DNA from: Verrucomicrobiaceae bacterium
GTDB lineage: Bacteria; Verrucomicrobiota; Verrucomicrobiia; Verrucomicrobiales; Akkermansiaceae
DNA: 64,000 nt
Direction of reading: 5' to 3'
Assembly: GCA_027491155.1 (NCBI GenBank)
Contig: JAIXWR010000009.1
Location: forward strand, 124,001 to 188,000
The stretch's first letter is position 1, and each line of letters begins with the position of its first letter. The translations under genes and the position numbers were made by a program. This document shows, piece after piece, positions 53,434 to 61,689 of this stretch. The notes under the pieces are model-generated. The model was not told the origin of the DNA and ran no database searches. It saw only the letters and a list, made by a program, of their open reading frames with translations.

Positions 53434-54240
53434 ATGAACGCGCCAGCCCTAGCTTTGGACACGATTGAAGTGGAAGTCAGCTTCTACGATGACGCCGAGG
53501 AAGCGAAGCTGCTGGCCTATCCCACCGCTGCCGCCATGCAGGCGCTGGTCGCGAAGCCGCTGGAAATTCCCAAAGCCGAGTTCCTGACTTACTATCTGTT
53601 CCATCGCATCAAACTCGGGACAGAGGGATACCGTGACTACAACAGCGTCGCTCAAAAGGTCCACCTTTGGCTTGGTGCCATCGGCGAGTGCATCGAATAC
53701 GAGGACGGAAGCGTCCGCACGCCCCACGGAGCCTCGCAGCAGCTCACCGAAGTTTCCGAGCATGTCGGCGAGGCCATCGGGCTGTCCGTGATGAGCCGCA
53801 TCCACGGCCTGACCGGAGCCGATTGGGCACCCATCCCGGAAGAGCGAGGCCGCAGGGCGAGGCCGTCATTCGACTTCCAGATTGCCAGCGACGGGAGGCA
53901 GTTCGTGCAGGTCGAGACCAAGGGCAGCTCCGTGAAGGATAACCGCGTCCTGTCCGACGCCGTGAAAGCACAGAAGCGAAAAATCGACGAGAAAAAGGCC
54001 AGGCTCGCTGAGTTGGCAAAGAATGGCGGAGACCCGAATCCTGCCGGCCTGCGCTATGGCACCATCACCGTCGTCGATGCGCGGAAAGACGGAAACGTGC
54101 GCTGCCTCCTCACCGACCCGCCGCCCGAACAAGTGGACGAAGACCCGGCGGGTGGATGGGGTCAGGCCTCGCCGATTCACATTCCAGGAGATCGAGGATT
54201 GGAAAGGAGACCGACGACTGGAGCTCGACCCGGTTGCTGA
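53434..54240 (+). CDS. Island-associated protein with nuclease-like DxxxxK motif, C-terminally truncated
   Basis: This 268-residue frame starts 6 bp after hsdS, so it belongs to the island operon. I do not recognise a named family. A segment FDFQIASDGRQFVQVETKGSSVKDN (about residues 147-171) has the D...E-x-K spacing of PD-(D/E)xK nucleases and is followed by a Lys/Glu helix (SDAVKAQKRKIDEKKARLAELAK). The protein reads well until about DPPPEQVDEDP (54154). The remaining 29 residues (GGWGQASPIHIPGDRG onward) have no similarity in composition and probably come from a junction. It may be a fourth island component, now damaged. Confidence 0.65.
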   Translation: MNAPALALDTIEVEVSFYDDAEEAKLLAYPTAAAMQALVAKPLEIPKAEFLTYYLFHRIKLGTEGYRDYNSVAQKVHLWLGAIGECIEYEDGSVRTPHGASQQLTEVSEHVGEAIGLSVMSRIHGLTGADWAPIPEERGRRARPSFDFQIASDGRQFVQVETKGSSVKDNRVLSDAVKAQKRKIDEKKARLAELAKNGGDPNPAGLRYGTITVVDARKDGNVRCLLTDPPPEQVDEDPAGGWGQASPIHIPGDRGLERRPTTGARPGC

Positions 54241-54282
54241 GGTGACTCCAGCGCGGCCCGATCGCAGGCGGGCTAGAGTCCG

Positions 54283-54525
54283 CTATCGCGAGGCAATCGG
54301 GAAGTATGCGGCGGGGCCACCGGGGAGGACGGATGCGTCGATGCTGTGGTCGAAGGTCGCGAACCGTGCCCCGTGTTTCACGGCGAGGCCGAGAAGGTAG
54401 AGGTCGGTGAGGTGTTTGGATGCGGGAAGCGCGGGAAATGCGACGGGATCGGCGAGGGAAAGATCGTCCGGCCAGAACTGGTGTCCCGGGGAGGCCATCA
54501 CCCCGTCGAGGAGCAGTCGTCCCGG
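54283..54525 (-). pseudogene. VapC-like PIN-domain toxin remnant
   Basis: About 80 codons on the minus strand read RLLLDGVMASPGHQFWPDD, then HLTDLYLLGLAVKHGARFATFD, which is the C-terminal half of a VapC/PIN ribonuclease with its conserved T-D-x-Y and FD residues. The N-terminal half with the first acidic residues is missing: homology stops at about 54525, where a GGGTCAGTA direct repeat marks the left edge of the IS110-family element. No N-terminal half is found beyond the right edge, so a deletion also took place. The remnant is not functional. Confidence 0.75.
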
Positions 54526-55752
54526 GGGTCAGTAGGTATGAAAGGGCTCCGCGTCGGTTCCGCCCCATGGTAAGGTGGCGGGTGCAAACAAAACCAACCG
54601 ACACGGAAGCCCATGAAGACGTCCATACACTACTACATCGGCATCGACGCGCACAAGCGTTTCAGCCAGGTCCACGTCCTCGCGAATGACGGCTCGACCG
54701 CTTGGAAAGGGCGGATCGAGGACAACGATCCCGCTGCGTTTGAAGGCCTCGTCCACATGCTCGGAGGAAGCTGCAAGGCGGTCTTCGAGGCATCAATGAA
54801 CTGGCATGTTCTCCACGACACGCTGAGTTCCATGGAAGGCATCGAGGAAGTCGTGATGGCCCACCCGCTCAAGGTGCGGATCATCTGTGACGCCCAGCTC
54901 AAGAACGACAAGGTCGACGCCATGCGACTCGCCCAACTGCTGCGGCTCGACATGGTGCCGCGTGCCCATGCTGCCAGCGCGGAGGCACGCCACACCAAGG
55001 AGCTCGTCCGGCAGCGCGCCTGCTGGGTGGGCATGCGCACCCGGATCCGCAACCGCACCCACCGCCTGTTGGGCGGAATTCCCGCCGGCGTGGATTTGCC
55101 CCAATGCTCCGACCTGTTCGGCCGCAAGGGCACGTGTGCGATGCGCGGCCTGAGCCTGCCCGAGCCCCACCGGATGCAGCTCGATCAGAACCTCGAAACC
55201 CTGGTCGAACTCCAAGCCAAGATCGGCCCGCTCGAGAAGCAACTGGAGACCCGTTGCCGCGACAACCCGGACATGAAGTTGCTGCGCACCATCCCTGGCC
55301 TCGGCAAGCTGCTGGCGAGCGTCATTGGCAGCGAGATCGACGGTATCGGCCGTTTCGCCACCAAGGCCCACTTCATCGGCTACTGCGGGCTCGCCCCGAC
55401 CACCCACGGGTCCGCCGGCAAGTTCAACCAGGGCCGGATGATCGCGCAATGCAACCGCATGCTCAAATGGGCCTTCATCGAAGCGGCCTGGGTGGCCATC
55501 GGCTGCGACGGCTACTTCGGAAGCCTCTTCAAGTCCCAGCGTGACCGCGGCAAGAAAGCCAACACCGCGATCACCATCGTCGCCCGGCGCATCGCGCAGA
55601 TCGCCTGGGAGATCCTCAGCCAACGCCGGGCCTACCGGAACGACATCACCACCAAACCCATCACCGGCACGAAAACTTTCCCCGCCCGCTCCTCGCAAGG
55701 ACTGGTTGGCGAACCTGCCTGAAGAGGCAGGTTCGCGCACCTTGGGTCAGTA
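54526..55752 (+). mobile_element. IS110-family insertion sequence (about 1.2 kb)
   Basis: The transposase gene at 54613-55722 is bracketed by direct copies of GGGTCAGTA at 54526-54534 and 55744-55752. The left copy lies exactly where the vapC remnant stops, supporting it as the junction. Noncoding ends would be about 78 bp (left) and 21 bp (right); the right end holds a hairpin GCCTgaagAGGC. There are no clear terminal inverted repeats, as expected for this family. Confidence 0.7.
54613..55722 (+). CDS. IS110-family transposase (DEDD type)
   Basis: This 369-residue protein moves the element. The N-terminal RuvC-like DEDD domain starts YYIGIDAHKRFSQVHVLAN (first Asp), then VFEAS (Glu) and KNDKVDAMRLAQLLR (Asp pair). 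The C-terminal Transposase_20 domain begins LLRTIPGLGKLLASVIGSEI and contains GYCGLAPTTHGSAGKFNQGR, which carries the conserved serine region, and NRMLKWAFIEAAW. Members are guided by a bridge RNA encoded in a noncoding end. The frame is intact, so the element may be active. Confidence 0.95.
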   Translation: MKTSIHYYIGIDAHKRFSQVHVLANDGSTAWKGRIEDNDPAAFEGLVHMLGGSCKAVFEASMNWHVLHDTLSSMEGIEEVVMAHPLKVRIICDAQLKNDKVDAMRLAQLLRLDMVPRAHAASAEARHTKELVRQRACWVGMRTRIRNRTHRLLGGIPAGVDLPQCSDLFGRKGTCAMRGLSLPEPHRMQLDQNLETLVELQAKIGPLEKQLETRCRDNPDMKLLRTIPGLGKLLASVIGSEIDGIGRFATKAHFIGYCGLAPTTHGSAGKFNQGRMIAQCNRMLKWAFIEAAWVAIGCDGYFGSLFKSQRDRGKKANTAITIVARRIAQIAWEILSQRRAYRNDITTKPITGTKTFPARSSQGLVGEPA

Positions 55753-56160
55753 TGGAGGGGCGGGGATCTGATTGCCTTTGTGACACCAGGCGGCCCCGTG
55801 AGGAGTGCCGCGCGCCTTAGAGAAGTGTGATTCCGCATCTGCAAACGACCCGGAGAGGGCATGAACCCGAACTTCAAACCACCGCGACAAGCCCCGCAGG
55901 TCCGGCGGCGATGTCTCCGACGAGCTCGTCCCAGCCCATTCTCGACATCGCCGTCGGACCTGCTCACGGAACATCGCAAACCGCATCCAAGAACCATCAA
56001 CTAACAGTTAGCAAACCGCCGTTGACACCTTTCAGAGAAGTCCTTGAATCTTGAATCTCGACGACGTCGCGACGGTTACCCCACTCTCACACTTTTGAAG
56101 CTGTGTCGGTAGCAAGCCCCAAACCTCGGGCCGCGGGGTGGCGAGATCTTTGTTTGAGCA
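55753..56160. other. Intergenic region between the IS element and the GH16-SGNH gene
   Basis: About 400 bp hold no recognisable gene. A frame of about 80 codons on the minus strand (55747-55986) lacks similarity to known families and a convincing start. Near the right end, CTTGAAT occurs twice in tandem (56043-56056), again a 7-bp period. The sequence may be remnant DNA from the deletion that accompanied the IS insertion. Confidence 0.5.
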
Positions 56161-58107
56161 CTAGGGCATGACCTCACCCACCACCAGCAACTGCCCGGCG
56201 TAGTAGGAAGTGCCCTCGGGCAAGCTCTTGATCCTGATGACGGCGGTGTGTTCGCCCGGCTCTTGTTCGGGGAGGTAGAAGAAGCGGGAGTAGGGCTGCC
56301 TTTTGTCGGTTTGCGGCCGTTGGATCGTGACGGGCGGCTGTTGGTCGATGGTGACTTCCAGCTCCATGCCATCGCCCTGGGGGATGTCGCTGAGGCCGAG
56401 GGTGGTGCCGTTCCATTTCACGGTGATGGTTTCGCCCGCCCGGTCGCACTTCACGGCGCCGCGCAGCATCTGGTGGGTGCGGCCGGAGGTGCCGCGGTAG
56501 ATCGGATCCTTCGCGGGATCGACCGCTTTCCATCCGGCGCTGAGGGTGGCCTTCTGGATGGGGACGGTGGTGGCGTTTTCCCAGCACCGCGGCTCCAGCG
56601 GCTGCGGCAGGGCGTGGGCCTTGGCCTGATCGAGCGGCATCATCCGGAACATCGAGCGCACGACGGTATCGCGGTAGATGGCGTGGCCGGCCTCGAGCGG
56701 ATGGGTGCCGTCCTCGGAGAAGACGAGGTTGCCGTTCTGCCAGCCCTTCGCCTTGAAGATCAGGGTCTTCGCTTTCTCACGCCGGGCGATCTCCACGCCG
56801 AGGTCGATGGAGGGGATGCCGTAGGCGTTGGCGACGGTCTCCATGATGCTGCCGAAGCGCGGCGGCTTGCCGGCCTGCAGGTCCTTGAGCATGCCTTCGC
56901 TGATCGTGTAAACGAGGCAGATGTCGGTGTGCGGATCGGCCTTCCGGATCCGGCGCACGATGCCTTCCACCGACTTCGCCTCGAAGCCGCCGCCGCCGTT
57001 GACGCGGTGCTCCATGAACACCAGGTCGGGCTTCTTCTCCAGCACGTCGCCGGCGATGCGGCAGGCGCCGTAGTCGGAGCCCGTGCCCGAGATGGCGGCG
57101 TTGATCTCGAGGATCTCGGCCTTCGGATACTGCGCCTTGAACCAGGCGGTGGTCTTCACCCGCCAGCCTTCCGCCGCGGTGATGCTGCCGCCGAGGTAGG
57201 CGATGCGCACGGGACCGCCGGCCTTGAGTTTGGCGAAGAGATTCGGCAAGCCGTCGCGCACCCGGAGTTCCTCGGCGACGAGCGGGTCGTTGGTGGAGGG
57301 CTTGCTTTCCTCCGCGACCGGCGGCGGAGCGCCCTCCAGGTCGTAGACGCGGACGTAGTCGATGAGGCAGTGATCCGGCAGCTTCGCTTCCTTGATATCG
57401 CCCGCCCAGCTCCCCACTTCGTTGGAAAGGATGATGTACTGCGGCACCCGCGAGATCATGCCTTCGTTGGTGCGCCAGACCTCCTTGCCGTCGTAGTAGA
57501 AGACGTATTCCTTCTCGTTCCAGTGCACGGCATAGGTGTGGAAGCCTTCGGTGAAGGCCTTGTCGAAATGCCGCGTGCCGCGCACCTGGTGGTCCTTGCC
57601 GTAGCCGTCCCAGTGCACCGCCATGTTCAGCTCGCCGGTGCGCTTGGGATACTCGATGACGTCGATCTCGGTGCCGTCCATGCCCTCGTCGCCGACTTTC
57701 CCGACCGTGTTCCCCATCAACCAGAACGCGGACCAGAAGCCCGGCTGCTTCGGCATCTGCATGCGCGCCACCCACAGCCCGTGCTTGTGCTCGAACTTGC
57801 CCTTGGTGTTCACCGCGCCGGTGCCGTAGGTGCCATCGGCTTCCTGGGTCGCGAGCAATTGCAGGTTTCCCCGGCCATCGAGCAGCGAGCACTTCTTCAG
57901 CCACATGCCGCCCTTGCGGACGTGGTCGCCCTGGACGTTCCACTTCGCCGGATCGAGTTCCTTCCCGTCGAACTCGTCGTTCCACACCATGCGCCACTGC
58001 TGCCCGGCGGGGAGCGGGGGGAGGTTGGGCGATTTGCTTTCATCGGCCGCGGCCGGGAGATGGCCGGCGATGGCGAAGGCGCAGGAAAGGAGGATCGGGT
58101 GTTTCAT
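56161..58107 (-). CDS. Secreted GH16 glycoside hydrolase fused to an SGNH esterase-like domain
   Basis: The ATG at 58107 (MKHPILLSCAFAIAG) gives 648 aa with a signal peptide. Residues of about 40-265 are a GH16 beta-glucanase-type domain: WRMVWNDEFDGKELDPAKW, the catalytic motif DGTEIDVIEYP (E-x-D-x-x-E), and LIDYVRVYDLEG at its end. Residues of about 290-500 form an SGNH-type domain: IAYLGGSITAAEGW (nucleophile Ser) and EDGTHPLEAGH (Asp-x-x-His). A C-terminal beta domain follows. It probably cleaves and deacylates a polysaccharide such as laminarin, agar or carrageenan; the specific glycan is not shown. Confidence 0.92.
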   Translation of the reverse strand: MKHPILLSCAFAIAGHLPAAADESKSPNLPPLPAGQQWRMVWNDEFDGKELDPAKWNVQGDHVRKGGMWLKKCSLLDGRGNLQLLATQEADGTYGTGAVNTKGKFEHKHGLWVARMQMPKQPGFWSAFWLMGNTVGKVGDEGMDGTEIDVIEYPKRTGELNMAVHWDGYGKDHQVRGTRHFDKAFTEGFHTYAVHWNEKEYVFYYDGKEVWRTNEGMISRVPQYIILSNEVGSWAGDIKEAKLPDHCLIDYVRVYDLEGAPPPVAEESKPSTNDPLVAEELRVRDGLPNLFAKLKAGGPVRIAYLGGSITAAEGWRVKTTAWFKAQYPKAEILEINAAISGTGSDYGACRIAGDVLEKKPDLVFMEHRVNGGGGFEAKSVEGIVRRIRKADPHTDICLVYTISEGMLKDLQAGKPPRFGSIMETVANAYGIPSIDLGVEIARREKAKTLIFKAKGWQNGNLVFSEDGTHPLEAGHAIYRDTVVRSMFRMMPLDQAKAHALPQPLEPRCWENATTVPIQKATLSAGWKAVDPAKDPIYRGTSGRTHQMLRGAVKCDRAGETITVKWNGTTLGLSDIPQGDGMELEVTIDQQPPVTIQRPQTDKRQPYSRFFYLPEQEPGEHTAVIRIKSLPEGTSYYAGQLLVVGEVMP

Positions 58108-58421
58108 GGGGCGGAACGATGAACATGCTAGCTCCGGGGGCGCGTCCATCAACACGGGATCCAAGCGGAAACTGCCGGAGGCCGCGGCGTCGCCGGAATC
58201 TGGAGATCGCGGCCGAACTGGAGAAGGGGTCGCCTCGCAGGATGTGGCCGCGACGTGAGGACCGGGAACGACCGGAGAATCAGGCTCCGCGGGCCGCGGG
58301 CACGGTCGCGCGCCGGGCCCGCATGAAGGATCCGGGGAAATTGAGCTTTGCCGCGCCGCCGGAATCAGGCTACACCCGCGGCACGCCGGCAGCGATCGCC
58401 GCCGGCTGTCTTCCCGGTGCC
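58108..58421. other. Intergenic region upstream of tRNA-Thr
   Basis: This gap of about 310 bp separates the leftward GH16-SGNH gene from tRNA-Thr and holds promoters for both. Apart from short GC-rich self-complementary runs near 58390-58425, I see no definite element. Confidence 0.5.
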
Positions 58422-58497
58422 GCCGGCTTAGCTCAGTTGGTAGAGCAACTGATTTGTAATCAGTAGGTCAACGGTTCGAATCCGTTAGCCGGCTCCA
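58422..58497 (+). tRNA. tRNA-Thr (TGT anticodon)
   Basis: The 76-nt sequence folds with acceptor stem GCCGGCT/AGCCGGC, D arm AGCTCAGTTGGTAGAGC, anticodon loop TTTGTAA (anticodon TGT), and T arm ACGGTTCGAATCCGT, with CCA encoded. Confidence 0.97.
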
Positions 58498-58593
58498 GGA
58501 AAAACCCGTCGGGATCCTTTTCCCCGGCAAGCCCGGCGCGGACTGCCGCGATTCAGGCGTGACGCCCCGCTTCGCCTGTGGCGGTCTGCCGGG

Positions 58594-59943
58594 ATGCTGG
58601 CCGACCATCCCCTGCTTGCGGTGACCACCGCCGTGATCCTGCTCCTGGCGATGATCCTGTGGCTGCGCTGGCAGGCCTTCGTGGCGCTGCTCCTTTCCAG
58701 CCTGATCTTCGCGGTGCTGGTCGGCATGCCGCTCGACGCCATCCCCGCCACGGTGGTGAACGGCATGGGCAAGACCCTCGGCGCGGTCGCCACGTTGGTC
58801 GGGCTGGGCGCGATCTTCGGTGCGATGCTCGAGCGCTCCGGCGGCGCCCGCGCGCTGGCGAAGTGGATGATCGGCATCACCGGACCGAAAGCCGCGCCCT
58901 GGGCCCTGATGGTTGCCGGTTTCCTGATCTCGATTCCGGTCTTCCTCGACGTCGCGCTGGTCATCCTCTGCCCGCTGCTGATCGCGCTGGGCCGGAGCCA
59001 GAAGAAACCCGCCTACTGGTTCGGCCTGCCCTTGCTGGCCGGGCTCGCGGTGTCGCATTCCTTCGTGCCGCCGACGCCCGGGCCGGTGGCAGTGGCGGAG
59101 CTCTTCGGCGTCTCGCTGGGCCCGGTGATCCTGATGGGCACCGTCTGCGGCTTGCCCGGCGCCATCCTCGCCGGTCCGATCTTCGGCCGCTGGATCGTTC
59201 CCAAGCTCAACCTGCCGGTGCCCGATGCCGTGGCCGAGGACGAGAGCATGGCCTTCGATCGCGGGATGGCATGGATCACCCTCGCGCTGATCCTTGCGCC
59301 CATCCTGCTCATCCTCGCGGGCTCGGCGGCGGACCTCCAGTGGGGGAAGGAAAACCGCGGCGGCCTGCACGCGGCGCTCGCCTTCGCCGGGCATCCGGTG
59401 ATCGCCCTGCTGCTCACCACCCTGGCCGCGATGGCCGTGCTGGCCTTCCGCGAAAAGGCGGGCAAGGACGAGTTGCAGGAGCTGGCCACCGCCGCGCTCG
59501 GCCCGGCCGGCATCATCATCCTGGTCACCGGCGCGGGCGGCGTGTTCAAGGAAGTGCTGGTCGAAAGCGGGGCCGGCAAAGCCATGGCCGCCGGACTCAT
59601 GGAGCGCTTCTCGCTCGGTCCGGTGGTGCTCGCCTGGTTCCTTTCCACCGTCATCCGCGTCAGCCAGGGATCGGCCACGGTCGCCATGGTCGCCGCGGCC
59701 GGGCTGATGGCCCCCATCGTCGAATCCGCGGACCTCAGCCCGATGAAGCTCGGCCTGCTGGTCGCCGCCATCGCCGCCGGGGCCTCGACCGCCTCGCACG
59801 TCAACGACAGCGGCTTCTGGATGATCAGCCGCTACCTCCAGGTGCCGGAGAAGCAGATGCTGAAATCGTGGACCGTCGCCGAGACCATCATCTCGCTGGT
59901 CGGCCTCGGCATGGCCCTGCTGCTCTGGCCGCTGGTGAAGTGA
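58594..59943 (+). CDS. GntP-family gluconate:proton symporter
   Basis: This 449-residue inner-membrane permease has about 13 hydrophobic segments. Family marks include LVGLGAIFGAMLERSGGARALA, GFLISIPVFLDVALVILCPL and SHSFVPPTPGPVAVA in the first half. GAGGVFKEVLVESGAGKA, RVSQGSATVAMV and ASHVNDSGFWM are in the second. GntP-type proteins import gluconate or related hexonates; substrate is not certain. It is separated by 80 bp from the decarboxylase gene and may be expressed with it. Confidence 0.95.
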   Translation: MLADHPLLAVTTAVILLLAMILWLRWQAFVALLLSSLIFAVLVGMPLDAIPATVVNGMGKTLGAVATLVGLGAIFGAMLERSGGARALAKWMIGITGPKAAPWALMVAGFLISIPVFLDVALVILCPLLIALGRSQKKPAYWFGLPLLAGLAVSHSFVPPTPGPVAVAELFGVSLGPVILMGTVCGLPGAILAGPIFGRWIVPKLNLPVPDAVAEDESMAFDRGMAWITLALILAPILLILAGSAADLQWGKENRGGLHAALAFAGHPVIALLLTTLAAMAVLAFREKAGKDELQELATAALGPAGIIILVTGAGGVFKEVLVESGAGKAMAAGLMERFSLGPVVLAWFLSTVIRVSQGSATVAMVAAAGLMAPIVESADLSPMKLGLLVAAIAAGASTASHVNDSGFWMISRYLQVPEKQMLKSWTVAETIISLVGLGMALLLWPLVK

Positions 59944-59980
59944 AGCCGCCCTGCCAGTGCCGCTTCTCCCCCCTTCTCAA

Positions 59981-60015
59981 ATTGGAACTTGGCACTTCCT
60001 CCTTGGAACTTCCTC
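59981..60015 (+). repeat. Heptad repeat in the nspC leader (TTGGAAC class)
   Basis: Units ATTGGAA, CTTGGCA, CTTCCTC, CTTGGAA and CTTCCTC follow each other at exact 7-bp spacing and end 8 bp before the GTG at 60024. The array thus covers the ribosome-binding region. The same unit lies in the coaD leader at 19221-19252. Confidence 0.85.
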
Positions 60016-60023
60016 CTCTCCCC

Positions 60024-61271
60024 GTGGCCTCCTTCGTCATCTCCATCGCCGCGCTCCGCCGCAACACCGCCCTGCTCCGCGAAACCGCCGATGCCGCGGG
60101 CTGCAAGATCGTCCTCGCGCTGAAAGGCTTCTCCTGCTGGAAGGCCTTCCCCCATTTCCGCGAGCACCTCGACGGCTGCTGCGCCTCCGGCCTGTGGGAG
60201 GCCATGCTGGCCCGCGATTACTTCGGCAAGCACGTGGTCACCTACTCGCCCGCCTATCAGGAGGAGGAAATCCGCCAACTCTGCGAGTTCACCCACCACC
60301 TCGACTTCAACTCGCTGTCCCAGTGGTTCCGCTTTCGCGAGATCGTGCTGGCTCACCCGCGTTTCCAAAGCGGCCAGCTCCACTGCGGCCTGCGGATCAA
60401 TCCCGAGTGCTCCACCGGCAGCACCCCGCTGTACGATCCCTGCGTTGCCGGCTCGCGCCTCGGCATCACCGCCGACCAGCTTGAAGGCGCCGATCTCACC
60501 GGCCTGTCCGGCCTGCATTTCCACACGCTGTGCGAGCAGGACTCCGACGACCTCGAAAAGACCCTCGCCGCGGTCGATGAGAAGTTCGGCCACCTCCTCC
60601 GCTCGCCGCAGTTCACCTATCTCAACATGGGCGGCGGCCACTGGATCACCAAGCCCTTCTACGACCGCGACCGCCTGATCCGTCTGGTCCGCGAGACCCG
60701 GACGAAATACGGCGTCGAAGTCTGGCTCGAACCCGGCGAGGCGAATGCCATCCACACCGGCGTGCTCCGCGCAACCGTGCTCGATGTCTTCGAAAGCATG
60801 GGCCACCGCCACGCCATCCTCGACATCTCCGCCACCGCCCACATGCCGGACGTGTTGGAAATGCCATACCGCCCCGAAGTTCACCTCGCGTGCACCGGGA
60901 GCGCCGGCTTTAGCCGGCCCGAGTCCACGACGAATCCCTGCGTCACCCTCGAAGGCGAAACCTACCTCCCCGCCTCGGATCCATCTTCCAGCAATCAACC
61001 ATCAACCATCCACCATCCACCATCAGCGGTCCCCTACCGCCTCGGCGGTCCCACCTGCCTCGCCGGCGACGTCACCGGCGACTTCGCCTTCCCCCGCCCG
61101 CTGGAAGTCGGCGACATCCTCGTCTTCGACGACATGGCGCACTACACGATGGTCAAGACGACGACTTTCAACGGCGTGCCGCATCCGTCCATCGTCCTCC
61201 AGCACGAGGACGGCCGCCTCGAAACGATCCGCGAGTTCGGTTATGCGGACTTCCGGGACCGGCTGAGTTGA
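60024..61271 (+). CDS. nspC: Carboxynorspermidine/carboxyspermidine decarboxylase
   Basis: This PLP enzyme makes norspermidine or spermidine by decarboxylation. The GTG at 60024 (VASFVISIAALRRN) gives 415 aa. The PLP lysine is in IVLALKGFSCWKAF; LHFHTLCEQ, YLNMGGGHWI and WLEPGEA are also typical, with the C-terminal DILVFDDMAHYTMVKTTTFNG. Between CTGSAGFSRPE and VPYRLGGPTC lies an abnormal stretch of about 45 residues: first a palindrome-coded AGFSRPE and then a heptad-coded NQPSTIHHPPS. Both keep the frame. The partner dehydrogenase/synthase is not in the window, but a spermidine-linked GspS-like gene is at 24745. Confidence 0.93.
   Translation: MASFVISIAALRRNTALLRETADAAGCKIVLALKGFSCWKAFPHFREHLDGCCASGLWEAMLARDYFGKHVVTYSPAYQEEEIRQLCEFTHHLDFNSLSQWFRFREIVLAHPRFQSGQLHCGLRINPECSTGSTPLYDPCVAGSRLGITADQLEGADLTGLSGLHFHTLCEQDSDDLEKTLAAVDEKFGHLLRSPQFTYLNMGGGHWITKPFYDRDRLIRLVRETRTKYGVEVWLEPGEANAIHTGVLRATVLDVFESMGHRHAILDISATAHMPDVLEMPYRPEVHLACTGSAGFSRPESTTNPCVTLEGETYLPASDPSSSNQPSTIHHPPSAVPYRLGGPTCLAGDVTGDFAFPRPLEVGDILVFDDMAHYTMVKTTTFNGVPHPSIVLQHEDGRLETIREFGYADFRDRLS
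60896..60925. repeat. REP-like palindrome inside nspC
   Basis: GCCGGCTttAGCCGGC is flanked by CGGGAGC and CCGAGTCC. It is read in frame as AGFSRPE, exactly the peptide produced by the purL copy. The upstream flank matches the intergenic copy at 47441. Confidence 0.8.
60994..61028 (+). repeat. Heptad repeat inside nspC
   Basis: ATC recurs every 7 bp at 60994, 61001, 61008, 61015 and 61022 (units ATCAACC twice, ATCCACC twice, then ATCAGCG). It codes for NQPSTIHHPPS. The class is the same as in purL at 4201. Confidence 0.88.
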
Positions 61272-61287
61272 ATCCACCCCCCGCCCC

Positions 61288-61689
61288 ATGAGCAGCAACT
61301 ACCTCGAACTCTTCCGGCTCTTCTGGATCGGCTTTCAAATTGTCCAAGGAGTCCTCTTCCTGTGGATCGCCCTCCTCGTATTCCGGTCCCGGACCACCGC
61401 AGCCTGGATCACGCTCATCGCGGCGATCTTGTCTCCCTTGTTCTCACTTGCAGGCCAACTGTGGCAGCATCTCGCGATGCGGAACCTGTCCGGCGGCATG
61501 GACCGGTATATCGAAATCTCCCAGGCCCTTTATCTGGGCTATGGCGTGGCGGGCCTCGCCTTTACGGTCGGCCTCCTCCTCCACCTCCAGCGCCGCAAGC
61601 TCGAGTCCGACCGCATCGCTGAACTCGAAGCCATCCTTCACGACCTCCAGCAGCGGCAGGCGGACTCGACTCCTCAACCGCCGAGGTAG
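61288..61689 (+). CDS. Small membrane protein of unknown function
   Basis: This 133-residue protein begins 16 bp after the nspC stop. Three hydrophobic segments are visible (IVQGVLFLWIALLVF, TAAWITLIAAILSPLFSLAG, YLGYGVAGLAFTVGLLLHL), followed by a charged helix RRKLESDRIAELEAILHDLQQRQ likely to form a coiled coil. I do not recognise a family. Its 3' end overlaps the convergent moaA gene by 16 bp. Confidence 0.7.
   Translation: MSSNYLELFRLFWIGFQIVQGVLFLWIALLVFRSRTTAAWITLIAAILSPLFSLAGQLWQHLAMRNLSGGMDRYIEISQALYLGYGVAGLAFTVGLLLHLQRRKLESDRIAELEAILHDLQQRQADSTPQPPR

Noticed and set aside
54154-54282. A frameshifted continuation of the hsdS-adjacent gene
   Set aside because: The other frames give Arg-rich sequence without similarity. 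The TGGGGTCAGGCCTCGC segment at about 54158 reminded me of ends of REP-associated transposase genes, but I cannot verify this.
55747-55986. Small minus-strand gene of about 79 codons after the IS element, possible missing half of vapC
   Set aside because: Its translation shows none of the N-terminal VapC/PIN features such as an early DTN-type motif, and it has no other recognisable domain.
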